In this document: piece after piece, positions 1-11,503 of the stretch
Position numbering within the stretch: the stretch's first letter is position 1
How the letters are laid out: each line of letters starts with the position of its first letter
Source of the DNA: Pterobdella sp. o SKG-2022
Lineage: Eukaryota > Annelida > Clitellata > Hirudinida > Piscicolidae
Direction of reading: 5' to 3'
Length of the DNA: 64,000 nucleotides
Assembly (NCBI GenBank): GCA_964035795.1
Contig: OZ038320.1
Location: 23,702,589 to 23,766,588 of the forward strand
Program-made: the position numbers and the translations under genes
Notes under the pieces: model-generated
Told to the model about the DNA's origin: nothing
Seen by the model: only the letters and a program-made list of their open reading frames with translations
The model's database searches: none

Positions 1-31
1 AAAAGCGCTTTATAAATACCGCATTACATTA
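1..31 (+). mobile_element. 3' tail of a truncated SINE
   Basis: The first 31 bases match the 3' tail seen on the complete SINEs of this window (aagcgctttataaatacc followed by gcattacatta). The tRNA-like head lies outside the window or is absent, so only the L2-type tail is visible. Confidence 0.6.
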
Positions 32-38
32 CGTTAGC

Positions 39-215
39 GTTGTCGGCCCGTATAGCTCAGTTGGTAGATCCTTAGACTAATTATCTAAAATACTGAGTTC
101 AAACCCACGTGAGCCGACAATCAGCATATGTTCCATAGTGTGTTATTGTTACATGTTGCAGCAAGCGCTTTGAACTACCAGAAAAAGCGCTTTATAAATA
201 ACGCATTCCATTACA
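39..215 (+). mobile_element. tRNA-Ile-derived SINE, copy 1
   Basis: The head (about 41-119) folds like a tRNA. It has a box A-like tagctcagttgg, a box B-like gagttcaaaccc, and an anticodon stem ttaga/tctaa around a seven-base loop whose central triplet is AAT, as in tRNA-Ile. It is followed by a tRNA-unrelated body and a tail with two gcgcttt motifs (aagcgctttgaactacc and aaagcgctttataaa). This tail resembles the 3' end of L2-clade LINEs, which is known to allow SINE mobilisation by the LINE reverse transcriptase. The D-arm is diverged and the acceptor stem is imperfect, so this is a retroposon and not a working tRNA gene. Confidence 0.75.
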
Positions 216-609
216 AAATGTCACTACAACCATACTTGAAATTTTTTGTTTTTTGATTGTTCCAGTCGTCATAAAATTTAATTTTTGAAGTGTTTATTGA
301 ATGTTGTGTAGAAGATAAAAAGTCAATGTTTATAAAATGCCAAGGTGACGCTTTTTTTTTGTTGGGTTGTTTACCCGATGGCAAATACTTAGCGTACAAA
401 GGATAGTTTTTCTATTAACAAACGAAGTTAAAAACACAACAAAATGGTTTAATAATCTACAAATGTTTTCGTAAGTAGCTATATAGATATAGAGCTCGGA
501 GTTATTTATTCAACCCTGGATTTAAAAAACAATGTTTATAAAATTTCAAGGAAACGTTTCTTTTGTTTTTCTACTATGTTGTTTAGGAGAAAAAAATGCA
601 AACATTATG

Positions 610-3145
610 TGCATGTTAACTATTCAAATGAGTGCAACTACTGAATATTTCAATCATCATCAATAGCGCTTCATGGACAAGCATTACATGGTAAAAGATT
701 TTATCACCCTATCTGTATTTTTGTTTTCAAATTTAATTTATATTAAATGCTACATCCATATAATTATTGGAATTTTCCTAATCAATTAAAAATTTTTATT
801 TTTCATAAGGCAAACTTATTTATCGGATTCTTATGATAATATGGAATGTTTACAATTCACTAGGATTCTCAAGAAAAAATGCAATCTCCCCTTTATCTAA
901 ATTTTAACCTTACTCTGGCCAACACCCACAGCCTTACTCTGGCCAACTACCTCAACCTTACTCTGGCCAACACCCACAACCTTACTCTGGCCAACCACCA
1001 CAAAATTATCCGAGTAATTTTTACCCTAGTGCAACGCAGCTCAACATGTCTACATATGTACCAGTTGCATCCACTCAAATCAATTTCACTGGGGCTATAG
1101 TGCTTTCGTGCTTTGTGTACTGGTGCTGCGGGGTTTTGTTTGGTTCGATCGTCTTTGTACTTGCTTTTGAGTTATCACATTTTTTCTATTTCTTACCTGA
1201 TTCAAACCCTCATGATATTTCTGAAACATTATCGATTGTCCTAGTACTTACCAATTAGTTTTTTTGCATCGTATTGACAATGGCGCTTTTATTTACGCAT
1301 TTCGTCATGGCAAACATGTGCCTACGATCGACCTCAACTGGTTATAAGTTTGAGTTTTGCTGAATAAATGAAGAGATCTTTAATTGAATTTATATTCTAT
1401 TTCTGAACAAATAGTATCTGATGTTAGATTGATTAAGGAATTACTGTGCGGTTAAGCATGAAATTGTTATTTTACATATTTTAATTTTATTTCCGATTTA
1501 ATTACATCATAGAGTTGGATTAAAAACATTGAGAGGTTTTTTGAATATGATTAAAGTTTTTTTGTGATGTTGATTGTAATTTTTTCTAAAGTTTTTGACT
1601 GTTTCTTGTTTGTTTGACATTTTTTGCCTCATTCGTTGTCCCGTTTAAAGGATTTATTCTATATAATATCTCCACCGACAGGCATTTTGTATTAGTATTA
1701 TATGAACGCTTTAAAACAATTTCTTTTATTACCTAATATCAACAGTTTTCAACTTCAATTTATGGGAAAAAATTAGTACATTTGTTGAGCAAAAAAAATA
1801 GCTATAATTTTCGATAAGCCTTATCATAAAACATTAGCGAAAAAAAGTTATTTAGTAACTATGGTTATAAAGCAGTTTAAACAAAGACTATAGGTAACAA
1901 AATTTGGTTATTAACTAATTTAGAAACAACTTATTGCTTATAAGTACATTAAGATGTCTCTAAAAAGTTTTATTAACTAAATAATATCAAGTATACTTGA
2001 GTTCAACTTACGAAAAGCTTCGTGCTATTATTTAGTTAATAAAAGTGTTTGATTCAAATCGTTTTTGTAATAGGCTCGTTCAGTTATGTATATTCTTATA
2101 TCATTTATAATCATTAACGTTTCTATTATGAGAAAATTTATCAACCAAAAATAGCTAGAATTTTCGGTAAGTATAGCCTTGCCATAATACGTTAATATAA
2201 AATATTTTAAGCTAACTTTAATGCTAACATTTCATGCTAAAGCTGAAATTTCCGGAAATTCCAGCTGTTTTTTATTAATAAATGTACTAAGTTTCCTCAT
2301 TCTATCGACTTCAATGAATATTTATATAGCATAAAAGTAATTAAGACTAGTCAAGTTTTATTATATTATTTGTTTTACCACAAAACATTATCATGAGTTT
2401 AAATTTTATTTCTCGTTTTCATTTTTTATTGTTTCTCCATGATATTTTATGACTAATTACAGTGGTGGGGAATTCTGCAGCCAGTTCTGGAGACCAGGGT
2501 GGAGCAAGAAGTTATCTGAAAGCCTCTTATATATTTTCTGTTATAGGCATTATTGTTGGTGTCATCCTCATAATAGTTCTGGCAATAGTGTACGGCTTGA
2601 CTGCATCGACGATTGCAAATTAAAATTACAATCATCGTTATTATTAGATATCTACATAATTTCATTGTTTTGAAAAATGACAAGAATTCCACTTGAAAAT
2701 CTTCATAAGACATCTTCTAAATTTTTTATAACAAACAAAAATGAGCAATGATTTACAAGAATTAATATCACGTTGCCACATTGTTTCGTGCTGTTTTAAT
2801 CTATTCCACGATCTTTCAATCTGTACATTCATTTATTCATTCTTTGAAAACATTATAGCCGTTGATTATGCAATGAAACTTTGTAGTTTATAAAAAATTT
2901 TATGACGGTGATATTTGAAATAAACTCTATATTAAAAGTTTCAACACATTTTTGAATCTTCATATGAAACTTCAATAATTTTGATGCCCCTGAGTTGTTT
3001 AAATTCCTTCGTCGCTTTTCCCCCCTCTACATTTCCATGATGTTGATAGTAATTTTGTTTTCCAACTTCGAATGACACTTATAGACCGCCGAAATGGCCT
3101 GTTTATACATTTTTGTGCTTTTTGCGGTCCCTTTAAAAATATCTC
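610..3145. repeat. Left arm of a large inverted duplication
   Basis: This stretch matches the reverse complement of about 6905-10175. The antisense of 2453-2713 and the sense of 7315-7575 encode the same 86-residue open frame without a difference, which shows high identity across dispanin exon 3 and its flanks. Similarity fades near 610 (outer end) and near 3145 (inner end), where both arms still share a block containing tttttgtgcttttgc. The left arm is about 0.7 kb shorter than the right, mainly because intron 2 of the dispanin copy is shorter. The ends were set by eye. Confidence 0.85.
628..2623 (+). pseudogene. CD225/dispanin-like gene copy 1, decayed
   Basis: This is the degenerate twin of the intact gene at 10153-7405. 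Three exon equivalents are present: 628-690, 864-about 1128 and 2463-2623. Lesion one is an in-frame TAG at 664-666 in exon 1, where the intact copy has a coding triplet. Lesion two is a one-base loss near 893-900, before the proline-rich octapeptides, so the PYSGQ repeats are read out of frame from the exon 2 start. Lesion three is the exon 2 splice donor, which is GCTT|TTGAGT here but GCTT|GTGAGT in the intact copy. The hydrophobic CD225 segments (GAIVLSCFVYWCCG; GIIVGVILIIVLA) are still readable, which suggests recent loss. Confidence 0.85.
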
Positions 3146-3918
3146 TTCTAAAAACATTTCAGAAACTTCAAAACTCTTCATCTCATTGAGTATGATATTC
3201 TATAGCATTTAATAATAGTTCTCATTATTTTCTCATTTGATAACGTAATTTGGACTTACGAAAAGCTTTGTAATTCAGATTATTAAATACTTTGTGTTTT
3301 TATACACCAATCGTAAAAAATGTATATTTTAAAAAGTTACAAAGGTAAACTACATTACCGCATTATCATAAGTTAACTCCAATCACTATACAAACCATAA
3401 ATACAATAGTTATTTTGCTCCAATGTTTCATGATTTCACCAAAAAATTAAAGCCTTTTTTTAATGAATTTTTTCTAATTCCCAAGTATGTATATTTTATT
3501 TGGCTAATTTTTATTGCTGTATTACATAATAATAAGATAAATCAATTTTAAATTGACCTAAAAATATTTCTATTCTAAACCCTTTCATTGGGGTTTTACT
3601 GTGAGTTAAAAACATTATTTAAAGAGCAGCTTCGAGGTAAAAGCATTTTTGATTGTTAATATTAGTCTAAGCAATCAATAAATGTATTGATGAGAAAAAA
3701 GCTTTTTTAAAAAAATACACCAATCTTATTGAAAATAATGACTATTGTATTCATGGCTTTATATAGTAATTGGAGTTTGAGACACGAAAGAATAATTATA
3801 TTATTATGTAAATATATTTACACAAATATAAATGAATTAAGTTAGGATTTTTGTTTTTTTTTTTTAATTACTAGTTAAAGTAACTATTATGTTTATAAAG
3901 TCCTATCTATATCTATAT

Positions 3919-4097
3919 TGTCGGTCCCTATAGCTCAATGGTTGAGCATTAGACTAATTAGCTAAAGTTACCGTGTTCGATCCCGCGAGGGCCGACAATT
4001 AGCACCTGTTCCACAGTGTGTTTTCGCTACATTAAATTTGTAGCAAGCGCTTTGATCTATAAGAAAAAGCGCTTTATAAATGCCGCATTACATTATA
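3919..4097 (+). mobile_element. tRNA-Ile-derived SINE, copy 2
   Basis: The head has box A-like tagctcaatgg, the loop ctaatta with central AAT, and box B-like tgttcgatcccg. The body has the family motif ttagcacctgttcca, and the tail has tagcaagcgctttgat followed by aaagcgctttataaat and gcattacatta. It lies in the spacer between the two dispanin arms. Confidence 0.8.
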
Positions 4098-5552
4098 TCA
4101 ACTAATATATTTATTAAGGTTTACGTTGAGCCCGCTCATGAATGGCTCCGAAAATTCTCTCATTGAGTAAAAAATAGCCAAAGAATTTTCCAAAAAAAAA
4201 AAACTTCATTTTCTAAATAAATTTTTGACCAAAAGTTTTTGCTAAAATAAGCTTTTCTCTCGGAAAAACGATAACAATAATTATCCTTCTTAGAAGTCAT
4301 AACTCACCATGAAGATACAAATATACTCAGTAAAAAAAGTTTTTGCAAGTCGATTGCTAGAACGTAATAAATTTAAACTACTTTAAGAAACTCAATCTTG
4401 GTCTTCTTAACGTTATTGTCACAATGAAACAAAATATTTTTGATGCAAGGCTTTTTTGGAAGTATACATTTCATCAGTTCTCACAGTAGTATATTCAGGT
4501 TTTGAAAAAAAATTATTTGTAACTACAAAAGTTTGCAGTTATTCTTGGCCATCTGGAAGCTGCTTGGATAGAAACTGATTTATTCATTACAATCAATAAT
4601 AAACTGATGAAATGTATACTAAAAATAGGAAAAAATCTTTTAAAACTCATATTTTTTAGATGAAGTACAATAGCCTGAATCTAAAAGTAAGGACAACAAA
4701 CACAAAGTTTTTATTAAATGACACGAAGCAGACTTAAACGCTAGGGCACTAAGTAGGTGCTATTTATTGTCATGCCAAAGACAGATGCTCTTAAAAATCA
4801 TGCCCAAGGCCGTTATATCTTTTAATGCTCCAACAGATTTCAATGACTCTTGAAAATCAGAAAAGTTCTATGATCAGTTCCATAAATCAATTGAAAGAGT
4901 GAATTAAAATATATGTTGCTGTAGTCGAAAGATTTCAATGGTCTCTTTGGTTTAGCTGTAAATACACAAGACTACATAGAGCTCATATCCCTGATATTTG
5001 CGACAACAATAGGTAGGCCACAAAAACAAAATAAAATTTTTACCTTTTCATGAGACAAAGCTTTTCGATAAATTTTTTTATCATTTTAATAACTAATCAC
5101 CGCATTAGTTACCTGATGATGATAAAGGAAATATATCAAAAAGCTTGGTCTCAAAATAAATTAAAAATTTCATCGAATTAAATTAATTTAATCATGACTA
5201 ATAAATTTTCAAAAATTTTACGTTAAAAACTTTGATAAAATAATTTCAATTGAGTTATATGCATGATCTTTATCTTTTTCCTTAAACTTTGAGCTAAAAT
5301 CGTTATGACTACTGGACAATATTGTCCTAACCATGGAGCTCCTTTAAGTAAAAGTATGAACTAGTGAAAGTTTGGGGTATGACAATTTTCAGCATAAAAC
5401 TTAAAATCAAGATCTTTATATGCATTTTTTTTATCGAAAGTTGTTTTATTTAAATTCAAAGCAACGTCATTTACCATTAAGTTGTTGTGCTCTAAACTAC
5501 ACTAAAAACCTGTTAGTGAAAATCTAATTTTAAAAATATAAAACGATACCAA

Positions 5553-5688
5553 AAGTAGCGCTTGCTACAAATTTAATAGAGCAACAAAATATATTCAAAA
5601 AGGTCCTAATTGTCGCACCACGTGCATTGAGCCGGGTAACTTTAGATTTATTGTCTTATGCTCTACCAGCTGAGGTATACGACCAAAA
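5553..5688 (-). mobile_element. SINE remnant, minus strand
   Basis: Read on the minus strand this gives a tRNA-like head (ggtcgtatacctcagctgg ... gagcataagacaataaa ... gctcaatgcac) followed by the family body and ending near gtagcaagcgcta. The head is diverged and the second half of the tail is missing, so this is an older copy of the same family. Confidence 0.6.
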
Positions 5689-5930
5689 AACTAACTTTGA
5701 AGAAGAATCCATCAAGACTTGGCCAAAATATTAACTCTTTTTTTCGATTTCCGATCTTCGAAACCTCTCGAAATTTTTTACATATTTTTCAAGCTTTTCA
5801 TCAATTTCTAAATACTTGAATAAATTAATAGTTTATCCTTGTTTGCATGGTTTGTCCTTAACACATCCGGAAAAATTACCATGAATGGAATTTTTTAAAA
5901 ACATCTTAAAGTACTCATATATAATAATCA

Positions 5931-6305
5931 TCAATTTATTTTACTCCGCTGCCAGTTTTTTCGCTTTAAAAAATCCATATCTGTTTTTAGTTTTTTGGTA
6001 ATTAGTTCCACACATTTTTGCATTGAAACTGATGGAAACAGCGCCTCTGCGTCAAAGCTAACTACATATTCATCATCCTTAATTGATATATCTTTTAAAC
6101 TTACAACAAATTCTGTTGGATTTTTTTTCAAATGTGCGTGGAATCTTGTATTATTGGCCTTACAAGTGGTCTAAGGTAAGATGCAAGCGCCTCTTTAGGG
6201 CTACCACGGTACGGTATTATTTTTCTGGCAAGGGAGTCAGTCTTTATAAGGCATGTGTGCTTTTATCAATGGGTCTGCTATGGGAGTAAGCGAACCAGAA
6301 GGATA
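5931..6305 (-). pseudogene. Penelope-like element reverse transcriptase fragment
   Basis: The minus strand encodes about 110 residues of a reverse transcriptase in two frames. The upstream part reads RKIIPYRGSPKEALASYL and RPLVRPIIQDSTHI. The downstream part (5931-6131) reads KKNPTEFVVSLKDI and then EYVVSFDAEALFPSV. The order R.I...GSP, then H-KN--FV--LKDI, then (S)FD--(A/S)LF-SVP is characteristic of Penelope-like retroelement RTs. A one-base frame break lies near 6131. No GIY-YIG endonuclease is visible, and both ends are missing. It lies between the dispanin arms. Confidence 0.7.
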
Positions 6306-7404
6306 TATTTTTTCATAATCTTATTCAGGTATTTTGTTCTTTTTTTTAGTTCTAGCAATTTTATTTTGTATTATGGTTTCCAATCTTTTTGTAGATTAAT
6401 TTCTCTACATCATTCAAAAATATATTTTCTTTGAAGTCACAAAACAACATTGAAAAGATAGTAATGAAAAATAAGTTCTTTTCAAGCTAGTTAATAACTT
6501 AATTTTAATAAGTTTAGTTTTTTTTTAAATTGCGCTATAACCATAAAATTTTTAACTGAAGAAACTTTTTCGCGAATGTTTTATGATAAAGCTAAACTTA
6601 TCGAAAATTATAGCTGTTTTTTTGTCCAATAAATGTACTAGAATTCTTCCATTAAGCGACGTAAAAAAATGGTTGAACACCATGAATTTTTCCAAAGTTT
6701 TTGAAATTACTTCAATTAATACGCGTGAGATTTTTTAGGCAAAAGTGAATGCTGGGTCGACTTTGCACTGTTTTGAAATTAATGCCATAATTATGGTTTT
6801 AATCACAGTTTCGAAAATTACTTTCTTTAACATTATTATATACTATATATATTTCATATTCAATAAAATAAATATTTTTTGAGTTTCTGAATTTTTTTTT
6901 TTTAATTTTTTTGAGACTGCAAAAAGCACAAAAATATACAAACATTTCGACGGTTGATAAATGTAATTCGAAGTTTCAGTATAAAGGGGGGAGGGGGCAA
7001 AAAGCGACGAAGGAATTTAAACTCAAGAACATCAGAATAATTGAAGTTTCATATGAAGATTCAAAAATGTGTTGAAACTTTTAATATAGAGTTTATTTCA
7101 AATATCACCGTCATAAAATTTTTTATAAACTTCAAAGTTTCATTGCATAATCAAAGGCTATAATGTTTTCAAAGAATGAATAAATGAATGTATAAATGAT
7201 TGAAAGATCGTGGGATAGATTAAAACAGCACGAAACATAATGTGGCAACGTGATATTAATTCTTTTAAATCATTGCTCATTTTTGTTTGTTATAAAAACG
7301 AGTAGTTTAAGAAGATGTCTTATGAAGATTTTCAAGTGGAATTCTTGTCATTTTTCAAAACAATGAAATTATGTAGATATCTAATAATAACGATGATTGT
7401 AATT

Positions 7405-10153
7405 TTAATTTGCAATCGTCGATGCAGTCAAGCCGTACACTACTGCCAGAACTATTATGAGGATGACACCAACAATAATGCCTATAACAGAAAATATATA
7501 AGAGGCTTTCAGATAACTTCTTGCTCCACCCTGGTCTCCAGAACTGGCTGCAGAATTCCCCACCACTGTAATTAGTCATAAAATATCATGGGGAAACAAT
7601 AAAAAATGAAAACGAGAAATAAAATTTAAACTCATGATAATGTTTTGTGGGGCCCTAATTGCCCTGTCAAGCGGAGATAAGCTTTTTTTGTAGAAAACCT
7701 TTTTCCGAGCAGATAGACAAATATTAACTAAAGAAGTGCAAGTTATCTTCGTTCCATTACGAGACATGATATGATACTAAAAATTTTGGAACACACACTT
7801 TCTACAAAAATGATATAGATTTAAATAAATCGATTTAAGTTAAACCGTTTCGTAATAGGCTAATTTAGTTGCTCATATAAATTAATTCTATAAACGTGGC
7901 AAAAGACGAGACAAAAAATGTCAAGCAAAATAGAAGCCGCCAAAAATTTCAATGAAAATTACAGTCAACATCAGGAAACATTTTAACCATATCAAAAAAG
8001 ACCTGTATATATTTTCAATCAGCTTATATGATGTAATGAAAACAAAAAGATAGTCAATACATTTATGAACAAAACCAACGACACTGGTTTAAAATTTTGC
8101 ATCTTATTTGAGAAACTTAGCGTGTGTTGAACTTACATGACCAAGCACGTACCTGTTAATTTAGGTTCAAATTACGTGAAGCTTTGTACATTCAACATAA
8201 ATATTTGATACACAGTTTTCCTATTCACATAAGTCTCACAATCGCTAAAAAACACAATAAAGAAAAATCTTTTAAGTTAAACTTACATTATCAAGTACTT
8301 GATAATGTAAGTTCTACTTAAGAAAATCTGCATCGAACCATTTGGTTTTTCTAGTTTCTTTATTGTTTGCTAATTAAAATTCAACATAAAATTTATAAAT
8401 TTTAACAAGAGTTTTGTACTAAAAAGTGGTCAATAACATTAGTTTTATCAACAAAAAAGTGCATCATGTTAAAAACGTGCGTTGTTGTACATATGGTATG
8501 AAAATAATCGATATATATTAATAATTCTTTCAGAAATGAGTATAAAATCTAGTTAATTTTGTTGATTAAGTCGAAAATTTCAATTACAAAGCAAACTCAA
8601 GTATTTGCTTTTATAATCATACTATAGTCTACCAAAGGTCTCAAATCCATTAACCGCCATGAGCCTGTTTTTGGGACGTGTGAATAAATAAGTATATTTC
8701 AACAATGATTCATAGTAGAAGTGATTTATTAGTTTTCCTATGCTGTAATTTTTCAGAGACATTTTATGTATGTTTTGTATAGCAATTAAACTTCAAAAAC
8801 AATTGATGTTTTCAAAGTTTAAGTGCTATATGTTGTGATAGATCTACTCTTTTGAAAGAAAGAAAAAAAACTTCTATTTTCATGATAATTTTGGAGTTAG
8901 TGGTTTTATAATCGACCAATTTTTAATAATTTTGAAATTTTAGACAAGGTCTTGAGAAAAATTAAATTTTTCCATATGGCGAGTGGTGGGTTAAATTTTA
9001 CATTTTTATGAATTTCAATGAAAGATTGAAATCCTTATATTTTTCATAATCATAGGTGAATGAATTCTTGATTGATTCAAAAGTTGCTTTGATAAGTTAG
9101 TTTAAAATAGAGGATTAAAAACTAAATGTTTCTATCTTTGACAAAATGTCACTTAATAGTATAAAATTTTCAAATATATATTTTTAGTATTCTGCGTTTA
9201 GTACTTTTGAACAAACTTGATTTAAAATATGTGAAATAGCAATGGGATGTTTAACCGAACAGTAATCCTTTTGTTAATCTAACATCAGGTACTATTTTTT
9301 TAAAAATAGAATATAATTTCAATTAAAAATCTCTATTTATTTAGCAAAGCTCAAACTTATGAATCATAAAGTTTAAACAAACACTTGAGGTCGATCGTAG
9401 GCACATGTTTGCCATGACGAAATGCGTAAACAAAAGCGCCATTGTCAATACGATGCAAAAAAACTAATCGGTTAGTAATAGGACAATCGTTAATGCTTCA
9501 GAAATATCATGAGGGTTTGAATCAGGTAAGAAATAGAAAAAATATGATAACTCACAAGCAAGTACAAAGGCGATCGAACCAAACAAAACCCCGCAGCACC
9601 AGTACACAAAGCAGGAAAGCACTATAGCCCCAGTGAAACTGACTTGAGTGGATGCAGCTACAATATATGTAGGTATGTTGACCTGCGTTGCACTAGGGTA
9701 AGAATTGCCCGGGTAATTTTGTGATGGTTGGCCAGGGTAAGGTTGGGGTGGTTGGCCAGGGTAAGGTTGGGGTGGTTGGCCAGAATAAGGTTGGGGTGGT
9801 TGGCCAGAATAAGGTTGAGGTTGTTGGCCAAAATAAGGTTGAGGTTGTTGGCCAGGATAAGGCTGATTATGTGGATAAGGGGGAGATTGAATTTTTTCTT
9901 GAGAATCCTAGTGAATAGTAAACATTCCATATAATCATAAGAATTCGATAACTGAATTTGCTTTATGAAAAATAAAGTGTTAATTAATAATTCCACTTGA
10001 TTAGAAAAACTCCAATAATTATATGGATGTAGCATTTAATATGAATTAAATTTGAAAACAACAATACAGATAATGTAATAAATTTTTTACCATGTAATGC
10101 CTGTCCATGACACGATAATGAGGATGATTGAAATATTCAGTAGTTGCACTCAT
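7405..10153 (-). CDS. CD225/dispanin family proline-rich membrane protein, three exons
   Basis: The exons are 10153-10091, 9907-9556 and 7565-7405, giving about 191 residues. Exon 1 starts with ATG (MSATTEYFN) and ends at ATG|gtaaaa. Exon 2 follows an ttcactag acceptor. All phases agree (0, then 1). The N-terminal half is a proline/tyrosine/glutamine-rich tandem repeat of about eight residues (consensus PQPY(P/S)GQP, 24-nt unit). Next comes hydrophobic segment 1 (GAIVLSCFVYWCCG), with a Cys pair where IFITM-type proteins are palmitoylated. A short loop (GDQGGARSYLKAS) and hydrophobic segment 2 (VIGIIVGVILIIVLAVVYG) complete the CD225 domain. Proteins of this family (IFITM, PRRT, SYNDIG types) sit in plasma or endosomal membranes and affect fusion, trafficking or receptor clustering. 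Which subtype this is cannot be decided from sequence alone. A broken inverted copy lies at 628-2623. Confidence 0.9.
8280..8313. repeat. 34-bp perfect palindrome (MITE core)
   Basis: Two halves read aacttacattatcaag and its exact reverse complement, around gtac. The same cttacattatcaa / ttgataatgtaag pair forms the tip of the foldback element at 20508-20663, so this is probably a deleted member of that family. It lies in intron 2 of the intact dispanin gene. Confidence 0.7.
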
Positions 10154-10733
10154 TTAAATAGTTAATATGCGTGCCTGCCACGTACATGCATATATATAAT
10201 TATTTAAAAAATTGATTCAAAATTTTATAAAATTCTTTACTTCGTGAATTCACTTTAATTAAAGAAAAAATTTTTTTGATCTATTTTTTTTTAAATTTTA
10301 ATTCTATTCAAAGTTGAGCATGAGTTTTCAATGAGTCAATTCAATCGGTCATTATTTTAAAAATTGTTTCGCATTATAAATTTATTTCATATGACATTTC
10401 GTTCTATAAAAGCTCATGCTAACTTAATGTCATTTGATTCATTGAAAAAATTAAGATACACTTGCATATATAACTCAAATATTAGCTTATAAGAGTTTCA
10501 ACCGTCATCAGCTTTTGAACAATAATCTTAAGTTTAGTAATTTTTAAAATGAAAATACCCATACTATTGTTAATCATTTCTGAGAGACTATGATGGCGTG
10601 TTCTTGTTTTTTATAGACGTCTTTTTTTCTTTTGTGATTGGAATCATAAAATTTTTCTTTTCATTGCTAGATTTTTTAATCTAAGTATTATATCAAATAA
10701 CTTGAAACGTATCAAGTCTCTTTTACGTGGCGT

Positions 10734-10990
10734 TCAACAGCGCTTTGCTACGAACTGAGTGAAAACAGGTTTTAAGGCTTTAGCGAGAAGAGAAAGAAGA
10801 TAGGGAAGATTTGAGTAGAGGGAAGAGAAAGCTCTAAAAAATATCCAGCATAAATGAAAGAAGATTTTGCATGTAATGAATGGGAAATAAGAATGATGAA
10901 GAATTGAGAGCAAGAGGAGGATCTTAGACCAGAACAACTATAAGGTTTAATAAGGTTGGAAAGATAGTTACAGTAAAGTATTTCATTCAT
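10734..10990 (-). pseudogene. LINE 3'-end relic (non-LTR RT C-terminus)
   Basis: In two overlapping minus-strand frames the translation resembles the C-terminal end of many CR1/L2/jockey-type ORF2 proteins: LRSSSCSQFFI and SLHAKSSFIYAG, then a (W)NSLPS-like block read as LELSLPSTQ, then an FK--LK--F-like end (SLKPVFTQFVAKRC). The frame changes inside the segment, so it is inactive. Flanking bases 10176-10733 show no gene. Confidence 0.5.
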
Positions 10991-11503
10991 AAGACAAATT
11001 TTGTATATAGACCTACATTTTAGGGGAAACCATTGATGAGTGATAGGATAAAGAGTGAATGTGATCTAAGTATGTCTATTTTATTCAGTTACATAGTTTG
11101 AAATGTCACGATTTGTACAAAAACAGCATGAAAGAATATTGGTTATTTGATATTTAATTCTTGTAAAACATTATTATTATAACCAAAACCACGAGGGAGT
11201 TGGTAATTAAACACGACATAAGCACACATTTTGTGTACATTACATCAATATCTAAGTCGTTCAGCAAATATACTTTTAAAACCGATTTTGATTCACAAAG
11301 CTTTTAAAATATCAAATTATTCATAAATTTATAATTTAAATTTTTTGTTTGGACGTTATCACCAAAGAAATTTAGTTTATTAATAGACTGTAGATTTCAT
11401 AATACAATTGTATAAAAGCAAGTAACACGTTGTATTCCGGACCTACATGCTGTGAGACGTGAGAATGGTGAAGCATTTATGGACTTTATGGACGTGTTTT
11501 GAA

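Larger units (their letters stand above)
6905..10175. repeat. Right arm of the large inverted duplication
   Basis: Reverse-complement partner of about 610-3145. It carries the intact dispanin gene on the minus strand. Extra DNA relative to the left arm is concentrated between exons 2 and 3 of the gene (about 7620-9240), including a 34-base perfect palindrome at 8280-8313. Confidence 0.85.

Noticed and set aside
41..119. Functional tRNA-Ile genes at the SINE heads
   Set aside because: Acceptor and D stems are mismatched, the copies diverge, and each is followed by the same SINE body and tail, so they are retroposon heads.
2449..2713. Open frames on both strands at 2449-2713 and 7315-7579 that are identical between the two places
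   Set aside because: The identity comes from the inverted duplication. The true coding frame here is dispanin exon 3 (2463-2623 and 7565-7405), which uses a different frame from all these ORFs.
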